A DNA stretch of 64,000 nucleotides from Mastigias papua (Eukaryota > Cnidaria > Scyphozoa > Rhizostomeae > Mastigiidae), in assembly GCA_964019165.1 (NCBI GenBank), contig OZ025277.1:10897534-10961533 (forward strand). Direction: 5' to 3'. The notes beneath the pieces are model-generated. The model was not told where the DNA came from, searched no databases, and saw only the letters and a program-made list of their open reading frames with translations. The translations under genes and the position numbers were made by a program. Each line of letters begins with the position of its first letter. Position 1 is the stretch's first letter. This document shows, in pieces, positions 11,781 to 21,991 of this stretch.

Positions 11781-12559
11781 TTGCTTTTACTATAGAGTTT
11801 ATAACGTAAATACTGCATGTAATTAGGTTAGATATGATTATTTTCTTTAGCAGGGCATATTGTAAAACAGTTTTCTTACATATCAACTGAATGTATTACC
11901 CTGGATAAATAATTAAAAGTACAAAATACAAACAAATAATTGATTCATCATGTCTGCAATGCCTCAAAATATGCCTATTTGGGTGCCTTTGAATATTGTA
12001 CCTGGTCTTCCAACAGTCTTCAAATCTGAATTTTTCATATGGTAACTTTGGTATGGTCAACTGTTGATCCAAAGCCACAGGAATAATCCAGCTTAGCAGG
12101 ATTCTGAGTCTTGAGTGGGACATAAATTCCTCATTGGTGACTCTCATCAGGAAACAGAGTTTCTCATAGCTTACTACTATCAGAAGTATTTCCAACCTGC
12201 TTTTTTACAATTTTATTACTGGACTTTACAGGCTTTGCCCTAAAAAATGATATCATCTGTTGACCATAGCTGGTGTAACTTCCAAAACATTTCCCCAAAT
12301 CAGAAAAATCTTCAACAATGGAAAGAGGAACCATATTATTTGGTTTGAACAATGGGCTGAGATACTTTAAGGTACCACCATAAGGGGGCTAGAGAAGGCT
12401 TGTGGTTGGTCTTACTGGCATAGAACTCCCAAGGCTCCAGGAGCACAGAACCAAGACTGAAATAATTCCTGCAAGTCCCTTATCCACTGATTTGAGGAAA
12501 CTATGGTCTGACTGGAGCATCAAGCATACTTGCCATTGCTTTCATGCAAGTGAACTGCC
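11781..12559. other. Flanking DNA outside Copia, shared by both palindrome arms
   Basis: Mirror of 1-766 and 5087-5097. It contains short open frames (11896-12195, 12164-12352 on minus) that I do not recognise. The transposon target AT is at 11792-11793. A short CAGGGTAA..CCCTG motif at about 11858-11903 recurs near 60543. Confidence 0.6.
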
Positions 12560-13631
12560 TCTAACACCTGTCTTCAAAATTACAAAATCCTCCTCTCAAT
12601 ATTTTCAGGTATACTGACTATTTCTTGTAGCAGATCACTTACAGGAAAAGATGAGCATAGGTCAACAATGTTCAGTCTAGACTCACCATTCTCAATTGAA
12701 AAATATGGGTAATAAAGTAGGAATTAGAAATATAGACATCTTACTGTAGATAAAGGTCTTCTGAAGTAAGAGCTCCTAGCAGTGTTGCAACTATACAACT
12801 CTTCATCTTTGTACCTACCTAACTTCACTAGGTAGGTACAAAGATGAAGAGTTGTATAGGCAGCTAGAATTAGCCTGACTTAAACATTTACTATTCTGTA
12901 TAGCCTCAATGTTCTCAACATGGGAAACAAGATGGGATGAGAAGGACAGGAATATGAATGCAGATAAGGCCAAGCAAAACGTTATCTTAGGCAAAACAGC
13001 AACCCATTCCAGCATTTCTTGAATTATTTTAAATACTATTCATTCATCATTATTGCCCGCTAAATATATCTAAGACCTAAGCAACAACATATCTACTTTA
13101 AGGTACAACCTTAGAATGATTGGATATTCATTCAACTCCATATGAAAAGAATGAAAAACTTGAGGGTACTAAGGGAAAACCCCTATCGCATGCTTAATAT
13201 CCAAGTTCATCTATTCTAGTATTTAAAACATTTTAGCTATAATTTTTGCTCATTATGAAGTTATACTTGGAAACTTGACAGTTGACTAGCTCGCTGTATT
13301 CTTGACTATAGTAAATCAATAGTTCAGAATAAGCACTATGGGAGCAAACCTTGCAGGGAAAATCCCCTCATTGTCCTCTATGTTAAGAAATGACATGAAG
13401 TTGGGTACTGCTATGTTGTTGTTGTCGGAGATGACGGACGTGTTCTAGCTCGCTCGTTGGAATCTGCTGAAGGCGTAACATGTAAAAGACATCGTTAAGC
13501 TAGTTGTAATGTGACCTGTTCCGATATTTATATACATAAACAGGTTAAATCAAAGTCATGACGAAACCGAAACGTGGGAAATCTACTATTGATGGATCCA
13601 GAGGCGGATCAGGACCTTCTCAACATTCTCA
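12560..13631. other. Anonymous region with one perfect hairpin
   Basis: I see no supported gene here. The only structure is the hairpin at 12791-12859. The last 3 bp (13629-13631, TCA) are the target duplication of the next element. Confidence 0.5.
12791..12859. repeat. Perfect hairpin, 31-bp stem and 7-base loop
   Basis: 12791-12821 is an exact reverse complement of 12829-12859, with loop ACTTCAC. It is not recognised as a terminator or RNA gene. It resembles a small fold-back duplication. Confidence 0.9.
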
Positions 13632-14542
13632 GGCCTAGTTCATACGTCGAACTTGTGTCGAGTTAAATTCAATTATTTGCATTAAATCTATGACAAATCC
13701 AAGACAAATCTATCGTGTGAATCCACTTGCTAAACTTGATTCAGACTTGACTCAAGTTTATGATGCTCTCTTAGATGATCTAACACAAGTGCGACCTGGA
13801 TTCAGACGATGGATTTGTGTCGAGTCAAATTCAATTGATTTTGAGTCTGGTCCGGCGTTTGCACCAATCGCGAGGTTGCGAGCATGCGTAGTAAGTTGAG
13901 AAGAATGCGCGATTTTTCATCTTGCAAAGAAAACATGGCTAGTAATTATGTAATTGACGGAGAATTTGAAGTTACCAGCGATGAAGAATGTTCAGAAGAA
14001 GGATATTCAGGGAAAACGAGTTTTAAGCAGCTGGTTAAAAGTTATGGACAGGAGATGGAACATGTCTTCTTCGTACCACCAAAAGACGAATTGCTCTTTG
14101 CAAAGGCAACCTTTGTCGTAGCCTTTGCCTACTTAATGTTGAAAGGAGAGCCACTATCTTCCTATTGAATGGCAAAATGTTTATGTGGCCTATCAGAGTC
14201 CAATACTTACAAGAGCTTTCAAAAAAGCTGTTCTTATGATAACAGGCCATACAATGAAGTTGAGGAATGTAAAGCTATATGTATTAATATTAAACCTAAA
14301 CCAGTCGAGTTTCCAAAAGTGCACAAATCACGTTGAAGCGTTTAAGGCGGAAGGCGAGCAAAATTGTCGTGGCTACGTTGTCACCAAGGCAACGTCAATG
14401 CTCGTCCCAGCCTGGTGATATTTTTGCATTACATCTCACATAAATTTGACGCATGAATTGAAGCCGAACTTTTGTCACGTTTATGTTGGACTTAATGGCA
14501 ATTGAATTTAACTCGACACAAGTTCGACGTATGAATTAGGCC
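13632..14542. mobile_element. Harbinger-like element, 911 bp, TCA target duplication
   Basis: 43-bp terminal inverted repeats (13632-13674 and 14500-14542) beginning GGCCTAGTTCATACG with one mismatch, flanked by TCA at 13629-13631 and 14543-14545. The 3-bp duplication and GGCC termini fit PIF/Harbinger-type elements. An internal copy of the GTGTCGAGT motif near 13816 makes a subterminal repeat. No transposase is seen, so it is probably non-autonomous. Confidence 0.75.
13884..14168 (+). CDS. Small ORF inside the Harbinger-like element
   Basis: 94 codons from ATG at 13884, with a second ATG in better context (AAACATGGC) at 13935 giving 77 residues. It has an acidic stretch (EFEVTSDEECSEE) and no domain I recognise. 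It may be a remnant of an element-encoded protein or captured host sequence, or may not be translated. Confidence 0.3.
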   Translation: MRSKLRRMRDFSSCKENMASNYVIDGEFEVTSDEECSEEGYSGKTSFKQLVKSYGQEMEHVFFVPPKDELLFAKATFVVAFAYLMLKGEPLSSY

Positions 14543-14545
14543 TCA

Positions 14546-14918
14546 GTTGAGAATGTCAGATTTTCTAGCATCTAGGTTTTCGAACCTTACCAACCTGTCA
14601 ACTCAAATCGAGTCTGATTTCTCAAGGTTGCTGACCCCCGTACCCATTGATATTTGCTGCACACTTGGTATACCTCTGAGAAGTGGTAACCTAGCAATAG
14701 TGATTAAGTAATAAATCGCCTTCACAAGTGTCAATAATCCTGAAAGGTATCTAGGCAAGTTGCGACAGTTTACGTGTAGTTTCCATGCCAATTTGAGAAG
14801 TTCCTTCGCATCTTGAGAATGTGCTACGCAATTTTCTTACTGCGTGCGCATCGAAACAGTACTGAATTTTGGTCACTTGAGAAGGTAGATCTGCGCTGGT
14901 TAGACGAGGTCCAAAATA
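14546..14918. other. Anonymous spacer
   Basis: No gene or repeat seen between the Harbinger-like element and the 5-bp target duplication of the LTR element. Confidence 0.4.
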
Positions 14919-14923
14919 CATAG

Positions 14924-15091
14924 TGTAGTATATTATAGTCAGTATAACTTTTGTTAAGAGGCTCAGCCTCGTTTCTAACAAGGACTTTTTGAGACCTTTT
15001 TTAATAAGACATGGCTTCCTAAGTTAGCGTGCTCTCTGATCGTACTTCTATATCCAAGTTAATCCGAATGTTCACATTGGAATACACAACA
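14924..15091 (+). repeat. 5' LTR of the gag-protease element
   Basis: 168 bp from TGTAGTATA to ACAACA. By eye it is identical to 17039-17206. Confidence 0.93.
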
Positions 15092-15165
15092 ATTTATGGC
15101 GACGAGCAGTCATTAAGGACCCTAGAAGAGGTATAAGCCGTTATTTTTAGTCAAGACAACACGAT

Positions 15166-15951
15166 ATGCCAGAAATAGGAGATCAGGAACGAGAAGCACA
15201 ACTGCCTAAACCTGTGGCTATCCAGTTACCACCTGTAAAGGAATTAGATCCAAAAGGAGACCCTTCCAAGGTAAGTCAGCGATGGGAAAAGTGGAAAAAA
15301 TCTTTTATTTATTTCCTCAATGCAACAGGCATTCACAATGATAACCAAAAGAGAGCTACACTCTTACATTTGGTAGGAGAAGAAGTACAAGACATCTTTG
15401 AAACGCTAGGTGAGGTAGGCACAACATATGACGAAGCAATAACTAAGTTAGATAGCCACTTCGACATTAAAAGAAATATTCCGTATGAAAGATGTGTATT
15501 CCATGAAACAGAACAAGAGGTAGGAGAATCTATTGATTCATATGTCACTAGGCTGAAAAAGTTGACTCTTTACTGTGAATATGAAGCTGCTACTGAAGAT
15601 GAAATCAGAGACCAAGTAATTGCCAAATGTAAATCAAGTAAATTGAGAAAAAGATTACTACAAGAGCCAGACCTAACATTAGAAAAAGTTCTCAGAATTG
15701 GTAAGCTTATGGAACAATCAGATCACCAAACAAGGCAAATAGAACAAAACAATGGAATAGGAGTATCAGCTGAAACAAAGCAGGACTCATTTTCAGAACT
15801 AAATAGAATAAGATCAGATAAATGGCAACACAAAGGTAAACATAACAGCAATAGTAAGCCAAAATACAATCATACCAGACAGTGTGGAAGATGTGGCATG
15901 AAAATCACACAAGTAACAACTGTAGAATTACTAAAGGAAAGAAATGTATGA
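15166..15951 (+). CDS. Gag of the compact LTR element
   Basis: 261 residues from the ATG 75 bp after the 5' LTR. The central region resembles Gypsy-type gag (residues about 40-180: a Trp-rich WEKWKKSFIYF start, then the SIDSYVTRLKKLT helix) and forms the capsid-like core. A basic stretch with the first half of a CCHC zinc knuckle (CGRCGM) follows, but the frame then shifts before the His and last Cys. The next frame, overlapping by 70 bases, completes the knuckle. A single base missing from the A-run near 15900 would explain this. A programmed -1 frameshift is the alternative, though no strong slippery heptamer is evident. Confidence 0.82.
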   Translation: MPEIGDQEREAQLPKPVAIQLPPVKELDPKGDPSKVSQRWEKWKKSFIYFLNATGIHNDNQKRATLLHLVGEEVQDIFETLGEVGTTYDEAITKLDSHFDIKRNIPYERCVFHETEQEVGESIDSYVTRLKKLTLYCEYEAATEDEIRDQVIAKCKSSKLRKRLLQEPDLTLEKVLRIGKLMEQSDHQTRQIEQNNGIGVSAETKQDSFSELNRIRSDKWQHKGKHNSNSKPKYNHTRQCGRCGMKITQVTTVELLKERNV

Positions 15952-16811
15952 AATGTGGCATCATGGGACACTTTGCTAAATTTTGCAAAACAAAATTACC
16001 AAAGAAAACAGAAATTCATCAAATCAAAGCAAATGAGATTCAACCAGAGAACTCAAGTGATGAAGAATCTTTTGTATTCAGGATAGGGGACAGTGCAAGA
16101 CCTGTATACCCAATTTTTGTGGAAAATACTAAAATCAATATGCTCATAGACAGTGGCTCAACACTTAATATACTTGATGAAACAACATATAGAACACTGA
16201 GTAAAATCCCTAAACTGCAGAATAGCACAGCCAAAATATTCACCTATTCAGGACAAGTTCCATTGAAGTTAAAAGGCACATTCATTGCAACAGTTCGAGC
16301 ATGTGGAAAAGCAACCCAAGCAAAATTCTATGTCACAGAAGGATCAAATGGTGCAATATTAGGACAAAAGACAGCAGAGACATTAAATATTTTAAGAGTA
16401 GGTCCACCTGCAGATTCAAAATATGTATCAGTCAATGAAATCAATCAAGCTAAGGATATCAAGCAACAGGTACAGAACGAAGACCAAGATGACGAAAGTA
16501 TGTATGAACTACCGATTGGGACTGAAGGAAATGTCACAGGATCAATAAGTTCAGAGCATAGACTTAGCAGACCGAGCACAAGTCAAAACACTAGCTCCGT
16601 TGAAGACAACAACAGTAATGCTAGAGAAAGCAATCTGCGTAATTTGTTTGACTATCGAGAGAACAATCCACATGAAATTAGCCCGCAGAATGACATTGAA
16701 GTTATGGACAACAGAATTCCAACTTTCATCCCGGATGAAACACCTATACAGATTCAAAGAACAGGACCAGAGAAGAAATTCCAAACAAAAAGACGTTACA
16801 AGAAGAGGTGA
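15882..16811 (+). CDS. Second zinc knuckle and aspartic protease of the compact LTR element
   Basis: Reads -1 relative to gag and probably forms one polyprotein with it. It completes the first CCHC knuckle (HTSNNC), then has a full second one (CMKCGIMGHFAKFC). Next is a retropepsin-like aspartic protease with MLIDSGSTLNIL (active-site DSG) and AILGQKTAETL near residue 170. The last 120 residues are polar and low in complexity, ending in a basic tail (KKFQTKRRYKKR). Where RT would normally follow, the frame stops at 16811, about 230 bp before the 3' LTR. Confidence 0.8.
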   Translation: MWKMWHENHTSNNCRITKGKKCMKCGIMGHFAKFCKTKLPKKTEIHQIKANEIQPENSSDEESFVFRIGDSARPVYPIFVENTKINMLIDSGSTLNILDETTYRTLSKIPKLQNSTAKIFTYSGQVPLKLKGTFIATVRACGKATQAKFYVTEGSNGAILGQKTAETLNILRVGPPADSKYVSVNEINQAKDIKQQVQNEDQDDESMYELPIGTEGNVTGSISSEHRLSRPSTSQNTSSVEDNNSNARESNLRNLFDYRENNPHEISPQNDIEVMDNRIPTFIPDETPIQIQRTGPEKKFQTKRRYKKR

Positions 16812-17038
16812 ATCGAAGAGACTTGAACATTATACTTCTATATTCTTATATTATCGGACATTATTGATATTTTTCACGCTTTGCTGATCGATTCGAAGAA
16901 GTCTTCATTGGACACTGGACTTCGGTTACAGACTCCAAGAATACTTGTTAAAGAACCTTTATATTAGCAGTTTTGTTCATTATATTTTGCTACCTTTCTA
17001 TTCTTACACAAAGAGAACAATTGCAAGAAAAGGGAGAA

Positions 17039-17206
17039 TGTAGTATATTATAGTCAGTATAACTTTTGTTAAGAGGCTCAGCCTCGTTTCTAACAAGGAC
17101 TTTTTGAGACCTTTTTTAATAAGACATGGCTTCCTAAGTTAGCGTGCTCTCTGATCGTACTTCTATATCCAAGTTAATCCGAATGTTCACATTGGAATAC
17201 ACAACA
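17039..17206 (+). repeat. 3' LTR of the gag-protease element
   Basis: 168 bp, identical to the 5' LTR, preceded by the purine-rich AAGAAAAGGGAGAA. Confidence 0.93.
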
Positions 17207-17211
17207 CATAG

Positions 17212-17939
17212 CAACGGCTTTTTCTTGGTACTCTTTTTATATGAGGTAGGCCTGGACGATTTTAAAACTAACTCCTTGCGCGTCCTGAGGAGAAGGTTCA
17301 CTGAGAATCTTGAGGATTCAGGGGGTGAGTATACGTGACTGTTTGGAATTTGCCGTGTACCCTGGCATGTGAGTTATCTGTTGGATGAAGTAACTCAGAG
17401 CGGGAGAAAACTATTCTTCGTTAGCAATCTATCCGAAATAATAGAATTTTCACAAGAAGTCAAGCAGCTGTTGACGAAGAGAGATGTTGAACAAATTATG
17501 ATGGTATATAGTGCTAGTATGCAGCTTTCTCTAGGTAAGTGTTGTCACACAGGATGGCTTGATCGCAAGTAGTAGTGAATAGTCATACTTTGTCACAGGC
17601 ATGCAGACAGATTCTCTACTCCCGGTCCATTGAGTAAATGTGGATAAAGGAGGAACTGCCCCCCCCCCCTGATAACGTATGGCTATATTTTTCCTTTTTG
17701 ACTGTTTTATAGTCGTTCACGGCAGTCCGTATTCGCACGTGCATGTATTGTTTACAAGATTGATGGATGAATACCAGTCTGGCCGATGTCAGTTGACATT
17801 GGGTATAAACAAAGGGTCGGAGAGCGGAGGGTTAAGGTCAGGCTAGGTTGTGTGTTAGAAATACTATAAGTCCCCACTGGACAGATATAACGACGATTTA
17901 TCCTAACTTCCGCTTACACGATCATACTTATGTTTGTAG
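17212..17939. other. Spacer with possible exon fragment
   Basis: Lies between two LTR elements. It contains the candidate exon at 17339-17534 and a poly-C run (about 17658-17669). Nothing else is recognised. Confidence 0.4.
17339..17534 (+). CDS. Possible host exon ending at a strong splice donor
   Basis: An open frame runs from just after a stop at about 17336 to CTAG|GTAAGT at 17534/17535. The encoded peptide (core EVKQLLTKRDVEQIMMVYS) has no domain I recognise. A further GTGAGT donor-like site sits at 17325 after another open stretch (VGLDDFKTNSLRVLRRRF). No convincing acceptor is seen. It may be a fragment of a host gene now separated by insertions. Confidence 0.2.
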
Positions 17940-17944
17940 ACGCT

Positions 17945-18471
17945 TGTAGAAATTATTCAGCGTACCAACGCCGACTATCTGCTGGTTCAGGGATATAGTG
18001 TTAAAGTGCCAAGAGAACAACCAGAGAGACACCAAGTTTCGTATCTTGTTACTCTTCATTCAATCAATTTAACTCAACTTCAATACTTCAAATCTATTCT
18101 ACTCTCTCTCTCTCTCTCTACTTCCATCTCTCTCTTGAACTCTGTCCAACTATCCAACTATCTTTTTCTCTCTCTCTCTTTGTAGACAAATTACACGAAT
18201 CTATAAATTGCTACCAATCAAAATTAAGAATAACAGGATACAAGATATACGTAAATATGGTTAGTAAACAACTTGCAAAAACAACTCTGTAACGTAATCA
18301 TGACTAATGTTAAGGTTACACTTAAGCTGTGCATATAGTGAAAAATGATATTATTGCATATCGCAACAACTAGTCATACACAATATACGTCAGCTGCGTG
18401 AGAAAGTAAATGAATGGTTAAAGAAGAAAGAGCGCTGCGAAGGCGTCGAAGCGTATGGAAAATCCCCGACA
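17945..18471 (-). repeat. 3' LTR of the BEL/Pao element
   Basis: 527 bp. On plus it runs TGTAGAAATT to CCCCGACA, so the element-sense LTR begins TGTCGGGG. It contains CT-rich simple sequence around 18100-18180. Confidence 0.93.
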
Positions 18472-18641
18472 CACTCCCCTCCTTGACTCACCCTGAGTCA
18501 AGCATTAAACGCGTTTTCCATACTGAATCCTTAGCTGCAGCGCGCGTAGGCCTAAAAGCATGCCTGCGCTCACAACCATTTGGCTCTCGATCTCTGGTCT
18601 GAGCTATGTTGCTATCACTGTCTACAACTACACTTCTGACT

Positions 18642-18778
18642 TCAAAGGGATATAATTTCTGCTGTTTGTGGAGCTGAATAAGACTTACCTTGAGCTTTCT
18701 TACAAATAACGCATTTTCTAATTAGCTTCTTAACTGACTGTCTTCCCTGTGGGATCCAATATTTGCTACGGATTTCCG
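18642..18778 (-). pseudogene. BEL/Pao integrase zinc-domain remnant
   Basis: In the frame next to the RT end the minus strand reads KYWIPQGRQSVKKLI then KCVICKKAQGKSY, the typical BEL/Pao integrase H2C2 finger region, and stops at about 18642. It marks the far side of an internal deletion. A second deletion removes the rest of integrase up to the 3' LTR. Confidence 0.75.
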
Positions 18779-19339
18779 CCAGCGTTTCTTATCCGTCGGA
18801 AGTTCTTCATCCCAATCGTACTGTTCTACACAGAGTTCTTGAAAAAGGACCTTCATACTAACTGTTATTGGACTAACCAGTCCCAACGGATCAAAAAGTT
18901 TTGCCAAGCTACTTAAAATCTTTCTCTTTGTTATTCTTTCACCTTCCTTCAGTTCCCCTATCTTACTCAAATCAAATTCAAACTTATCGGATGCAGTGTC
19001 CCAAGGAATACCTAAAACTTTCGTCCTACCATCTTCTACAATATTGCCTAGTGTTTCTTTCGCATACGTTCCTTCCTCTTCTTGAGATACTGCATAACTA
19101 GGATCACTCTTTTTGAACTCCTGCACTAACTCAACATTGCTACTCTTCCACTTCCTAAGATTAAATCCTCCTTCCTTCATTCTCTGTATAGCCTTCAAAT
19201 GTAGATTTCTTGCATCATCTACATTAGAAGCTCCGAACACTAAGTCGTCAACATAGAAATTGCTAGCTAATTTAGTAGCAAATTCTGGATCTAACTCTTG
19301 GTATTTACTAATGTGGTGTCTTAGTACTCCATTCATCAC
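18722..19339 (-). pseudogene. BEL/Pao RT palm and start of connection, then deletion
   Basis: Continues RT in the -1 frame from the break at 19336-19339: RHHISKYQ, then the YVDDLVFG catalytic box, then a thumb region (KRKILSSLAKLFDPLGL). At about 18778 the sequence jumps into integrase coding, out of frame, so the last 15 or so residues are meaningless. RNase H and the front of integrase are missing. Confidence 0.82.
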
Positions 19340-21951
19340 AAAAATGGTGATGAATTAACACCAAAGACCACTCGATTAAAGCGATAAACCTCAATTGGCG
19401 AATTTTCATCATGAATATCCTTGACCCAAAGAAATCTTAAAACATCCCTGTCTGCCTGGTCAATCTCCACATTTAAAAATGCCTTCTCTATATCTGCCAC
19501 CATTGGTACTTTAAATTCTCTAAATCTCAAAAGAATATCGAACAACAAAGGCGTAAGTGGTGGTCCCACATGTAAACAATTATTAAGAGACGTACCTGTC
19601 TTCCCTTCCTTTGATGAGGCGTCATATACAATTCTTATCTTGGTAGTCTCTGCATGGTCCCGAACTACTGCATGGTGTGGTAAATAGTGTTCCTTTTCAG
19701 TGGCTTCAAGTTCTGCAACCTTTTCAATTATGTTTTGCTCCAACTGCTCCTTGATTATATTATCATATGCCTCAAGCACGTGTGGTTCTTTTTTCAATTT
19801 TCTCAGCTGTCCCTTTAGTCTGCAAAAACTATTTTGAAAATTAGATGGAAGGGGTTTATGCCCCACCTTCCATGGCAATTTAACTGAATATCTCTCTCCA
19901 TTGAATGAAACATTATCGAGTAATTCATCATGTACTTCATCTGTACTTCTGATGCCAATTGTTTCCAAGTCCCATAGCTGTTTTACCTCATCATCAAGCC
20001 TTACAGAAGAATTAACATGTAACCTTATGGAAGGATCATGGACAAGATTAATATTGACGTTGTTGCTATAAGCAACTGTCTTACCCTTCAAAGGACCAGA
20101 TAACACCCATCCAAGTTTTGTCTGCACAGCAACTGGCTGTCCTGGCTCCCCTCTTATAACCTTATCTTCTTGCAATTCATGGAGGAAATCGTTTCCTATT
20201 AACAAATCGATTGTCAGCGATTCCTGTCTAGGAGAAACATCTGAAAACCAAATGTTAGCAAGATGGCGAAAGTTATGTTTAACTATCTCTGGGTGTTCAT
20301 TTCTAATTTCTGAAATATGCTGCACTACAGAAGCTACTATTCTAATTGGCTTGCTACCTTGTACTGAATACAGCTCGAGTTCAACTACATCTCTCATTCT
20401 TTCTTCCACTTTAGCAGAACCAAATATCTTTATTGCCAAGCTTTCCTGCTTAAAAGGCGCTTTCCCTAAGCGATCAACAATGTCCTGCGTGACAAATGTC
20501 CTATGGCTACCTGTGTCGAAAAGTACGCGAGCCTTAACTATCTGGTCACCCCTTAAAATTGCTTGCGCTGTCTGCAATGCTACGCTCCCCCCGTTTCCTA
20601 CATTACCCATGCAAGATGTAGCGTTAGTTAGTGAGGCTGGCTTAGTAGCAGCTGACGGCGAAAACGACTTAGCTTCTACATTTATATCATTACTTTCATT
20701 GCCTCTATTAGGCCTATTACAAAGAGACGAATGGTGCCTTTGATTACATTTTAAACAAGCGATTTTGGAACGACATTCAAAGGCCTTATGGTTTCTCTTA
20801 AAACAATTAAAGCATCTACCATACTTTAAAATAATGTTTTTACGTTCCTTGACGCTGGCAACGTTCTTGCAGCAACTTTCTTCGTGGTTTCCTTTGCAAA
20901 ACACACAAAATCTCTTACCTTTTTCGTCGCTGTATGCATTTGTCGTAGCATGTAGAGCACTTCCGCTAGTTGGGGTTTTCCATGCAGACCTCGGCTTCAT
21001 GTCGTCTTCGTATCTTGCTGTTCTGTGGTTTGGTTGGTTCCTCTCTCGAATTTCTAATTCGTCTTTAAATGCGTCTAGCAGTTCTTCGATGGTCCAGTCA
21101 TCAAGGTTTTTGATACCCCTTATCATGTTCAATCTGACTGCATCTGGAATCTTTTCCATAACCGTTGGAACGACAATGCAAGAGTAATTTTCTTGATCTA
21201 CTCCTAAAGTTTCTAGCCCTCTAAAGTGGGTTTCAAGACAGTCGTACAAGTCTCTCATCTTTCTGATATTTTTCTCATTGAAAACAGGACTGCAATTCAT
21301 AATTTCTCTTATATGGGCTTGCTTGATTATAGCAGGTTTGGCGAATCTGTCCTTCAATAAATTTAATGCAACCTCGTAGTTCTTTTCTGTCAGTTCTAAC
21401 CCTGAGATTACTTTTTTGGCTCCATCTTCTAAATAGTATTTCAAATATGAAAACTTATCTATGCTTGAAAGTTCTTCGTTCTCATGAACAGCACTTACAA
21501 ACCCGTCCCAGAACTCTTGCCATTCTTGTGGCTTCCCAGAATACCTTCGTAGTTCCAGTTTCGGTAGTTTTGCCCTAACTTTCCTCACATTTTCATGGCA
21601 TGATACTCTTATGGAACTGTTCTGTTCACCTCTATGCATAGGACCGTTAGGCAAAAGAATTTCTTGAATGGAAAGAATTGCTGAATTTACCTTGTCTTGG
21701 AAGGCTGCAGCTTCATCTATTTCTTTACTGACTGCGCCTGCCCCCTCTGTGTCTGATTCACTCTCTTCGCCTGCGATCAACTCTAGAATTTTTTCGTCAA
21801 AGTCTTTAACCGTCTGAAGCTTTTCTTTTAACTGCATTTCCAACTGCTTTAGCTTTTTGACATCTTTCTTTTGTTCGTCGATTGTTTTCATCTGCCTTGT
21901 GATGTACCCTCTATGGCCTCTCCGTATCTTCTTTAATTTTGTGGCATCCAT
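19336..21951 (-). CDS. BEL/Pao gag-protease and first part of RT
   Basis: 871 residues from the ATG 41 bp inside the 5' LTR. In order: a charged coiled-coil gag start (residues 1-60), a DUF1759-type gag region (about 130-300, LPKLELRRYSGKPQEW), three zinc knuckles (CVFCKGNHEESC, CFNCFKRNHKAFEC, CLKCNQRHHSSLC), a DUF1758-type aspartic protease (LFDTGSHRTFV, DTGS active site), then the RT fingers (RIVYDASSKEG) and the first catalytic Asp (MVADIEKAF). The frame stops after VNSSPFL at a run of five T, where the next frame continues. One base appears to be missing. Confidence 0.88.
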   Translation of the reverse strand: MDATKLKKIRRGHRGYITRQMKTIDEQKKDVKKLKQLEMQLKEKLQTVKDFDEKILELIAGEESESDTEGAGAVSKEIDEAAAFQDKVNSAILSIQEILLPNGPMHRGEQNSSIRVSCHENVRKVRAKLPKLELRRYSGKPQEWQEFWDGFVSAVHENEELSSIDKFSYLKYYLEDGAKKVISGLELTEKNYEVALNLLKDRFAKPAIIKQAHIREIMNCSPVFNEKNIRKMRDLYDCLETHFRGLETLGVDQENYSCIVVPTVMEKIPDAVRLNMIRGIKNLDDWTIEELLDAFKDELEIRERNQPNHRTARYEDDMKPRSAWKTPTSGSALHATTNAYSDEKGKRFCVFCKGNHEESCCKNVASVKERKNIILKYGRCFNCFKRNHKAFECRSKIACLKCNQRHHSSLCNRPNRGNESNDINVEAKSFSPSAATKPASLTNATSCMGNVGNGGSVALQTAQAILRGDQIVKARVLFDTGSHRTFVTQDIVDRLGKAPFKQESLAIKIFGSAKVEERMRDVVELELYSVQGSKPIRIVASVVQHISEIRNEHPEIVKHNFRHLANIWFSDVSPRQESLTIDLLIGNDFLHELQEDKVIRGEPGQPVAVQTKLGWVLSGPLKGKTVAYSNNVNINLVHDPSIRLHVNSSVRLDDEVKQLWDLETIGIRSTDEVHDELLDNVSFNGERYSVKLPWKVGHKPLPSNFQNSFCRLKGQLRKLKKEPHVLEAYDNIIKEQLEQNIIEKVAELEATEKEHYLPHHAVVRDHAETTKIRIVYDASSKEGKTGTSLNNCLHVGPPLTPLLFDILLRFREFKVPMVADIEKAFLNVEIDQADRDVLRFLWVKDIHDENSPIEVYRFNRVVFGVNSSPFL

Positions 21952-21991
21952 TTTCTCTTCCTTTAACTATCCCTGGCACGGTGGACCAAGA

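Larger units (their letters stand above)
8454..12559 (-). repeat. Right arm of the palindrome (empty-site arm)
   Basis: Reverse complement of 1-766 plus 5087-8423. It carries the plus-strand Copia fragment followed by the same flanking DNA. At 11792-11793 it has a single AT where the left arm has a 4.3-kb transposon, so it preserves the pre-insertion site. The 30-bp spacer at 8424-8453 is coding in frame with this arm's Copia, so the right arm is the copy that extends a little further 5'. Confidence 0.93.
14924..17206 (+). mobile_element. Compact LTR retrotransposon encoding only gag and protease
   Basis: 168-bp LTRs (14924-15091 and 17039-17206, TG..CA) that look identical, flanked by CATAG at 14919-14923 and 17207-17211. 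A putative primer-binding region (TTATGGCGACGAG) follows the 5' LTR, and a purine tract precedes the 3' LTR. Only gag and aspartic protease lie between, with no reverse transcriptase, RNase H or integrase. Identical LTRs imply very recent movement, so RT and integrase must come from another element. The gag and protease look Gypsy-like. Confidence 0.92.

Noticed and set aside
12402..12617. 71-codon plus-strand ORF spanning the right palindrome arm end
   Set aside because: No domain, no splice signals, and it crosses the point where the mirror comparison ends. Not enough support.
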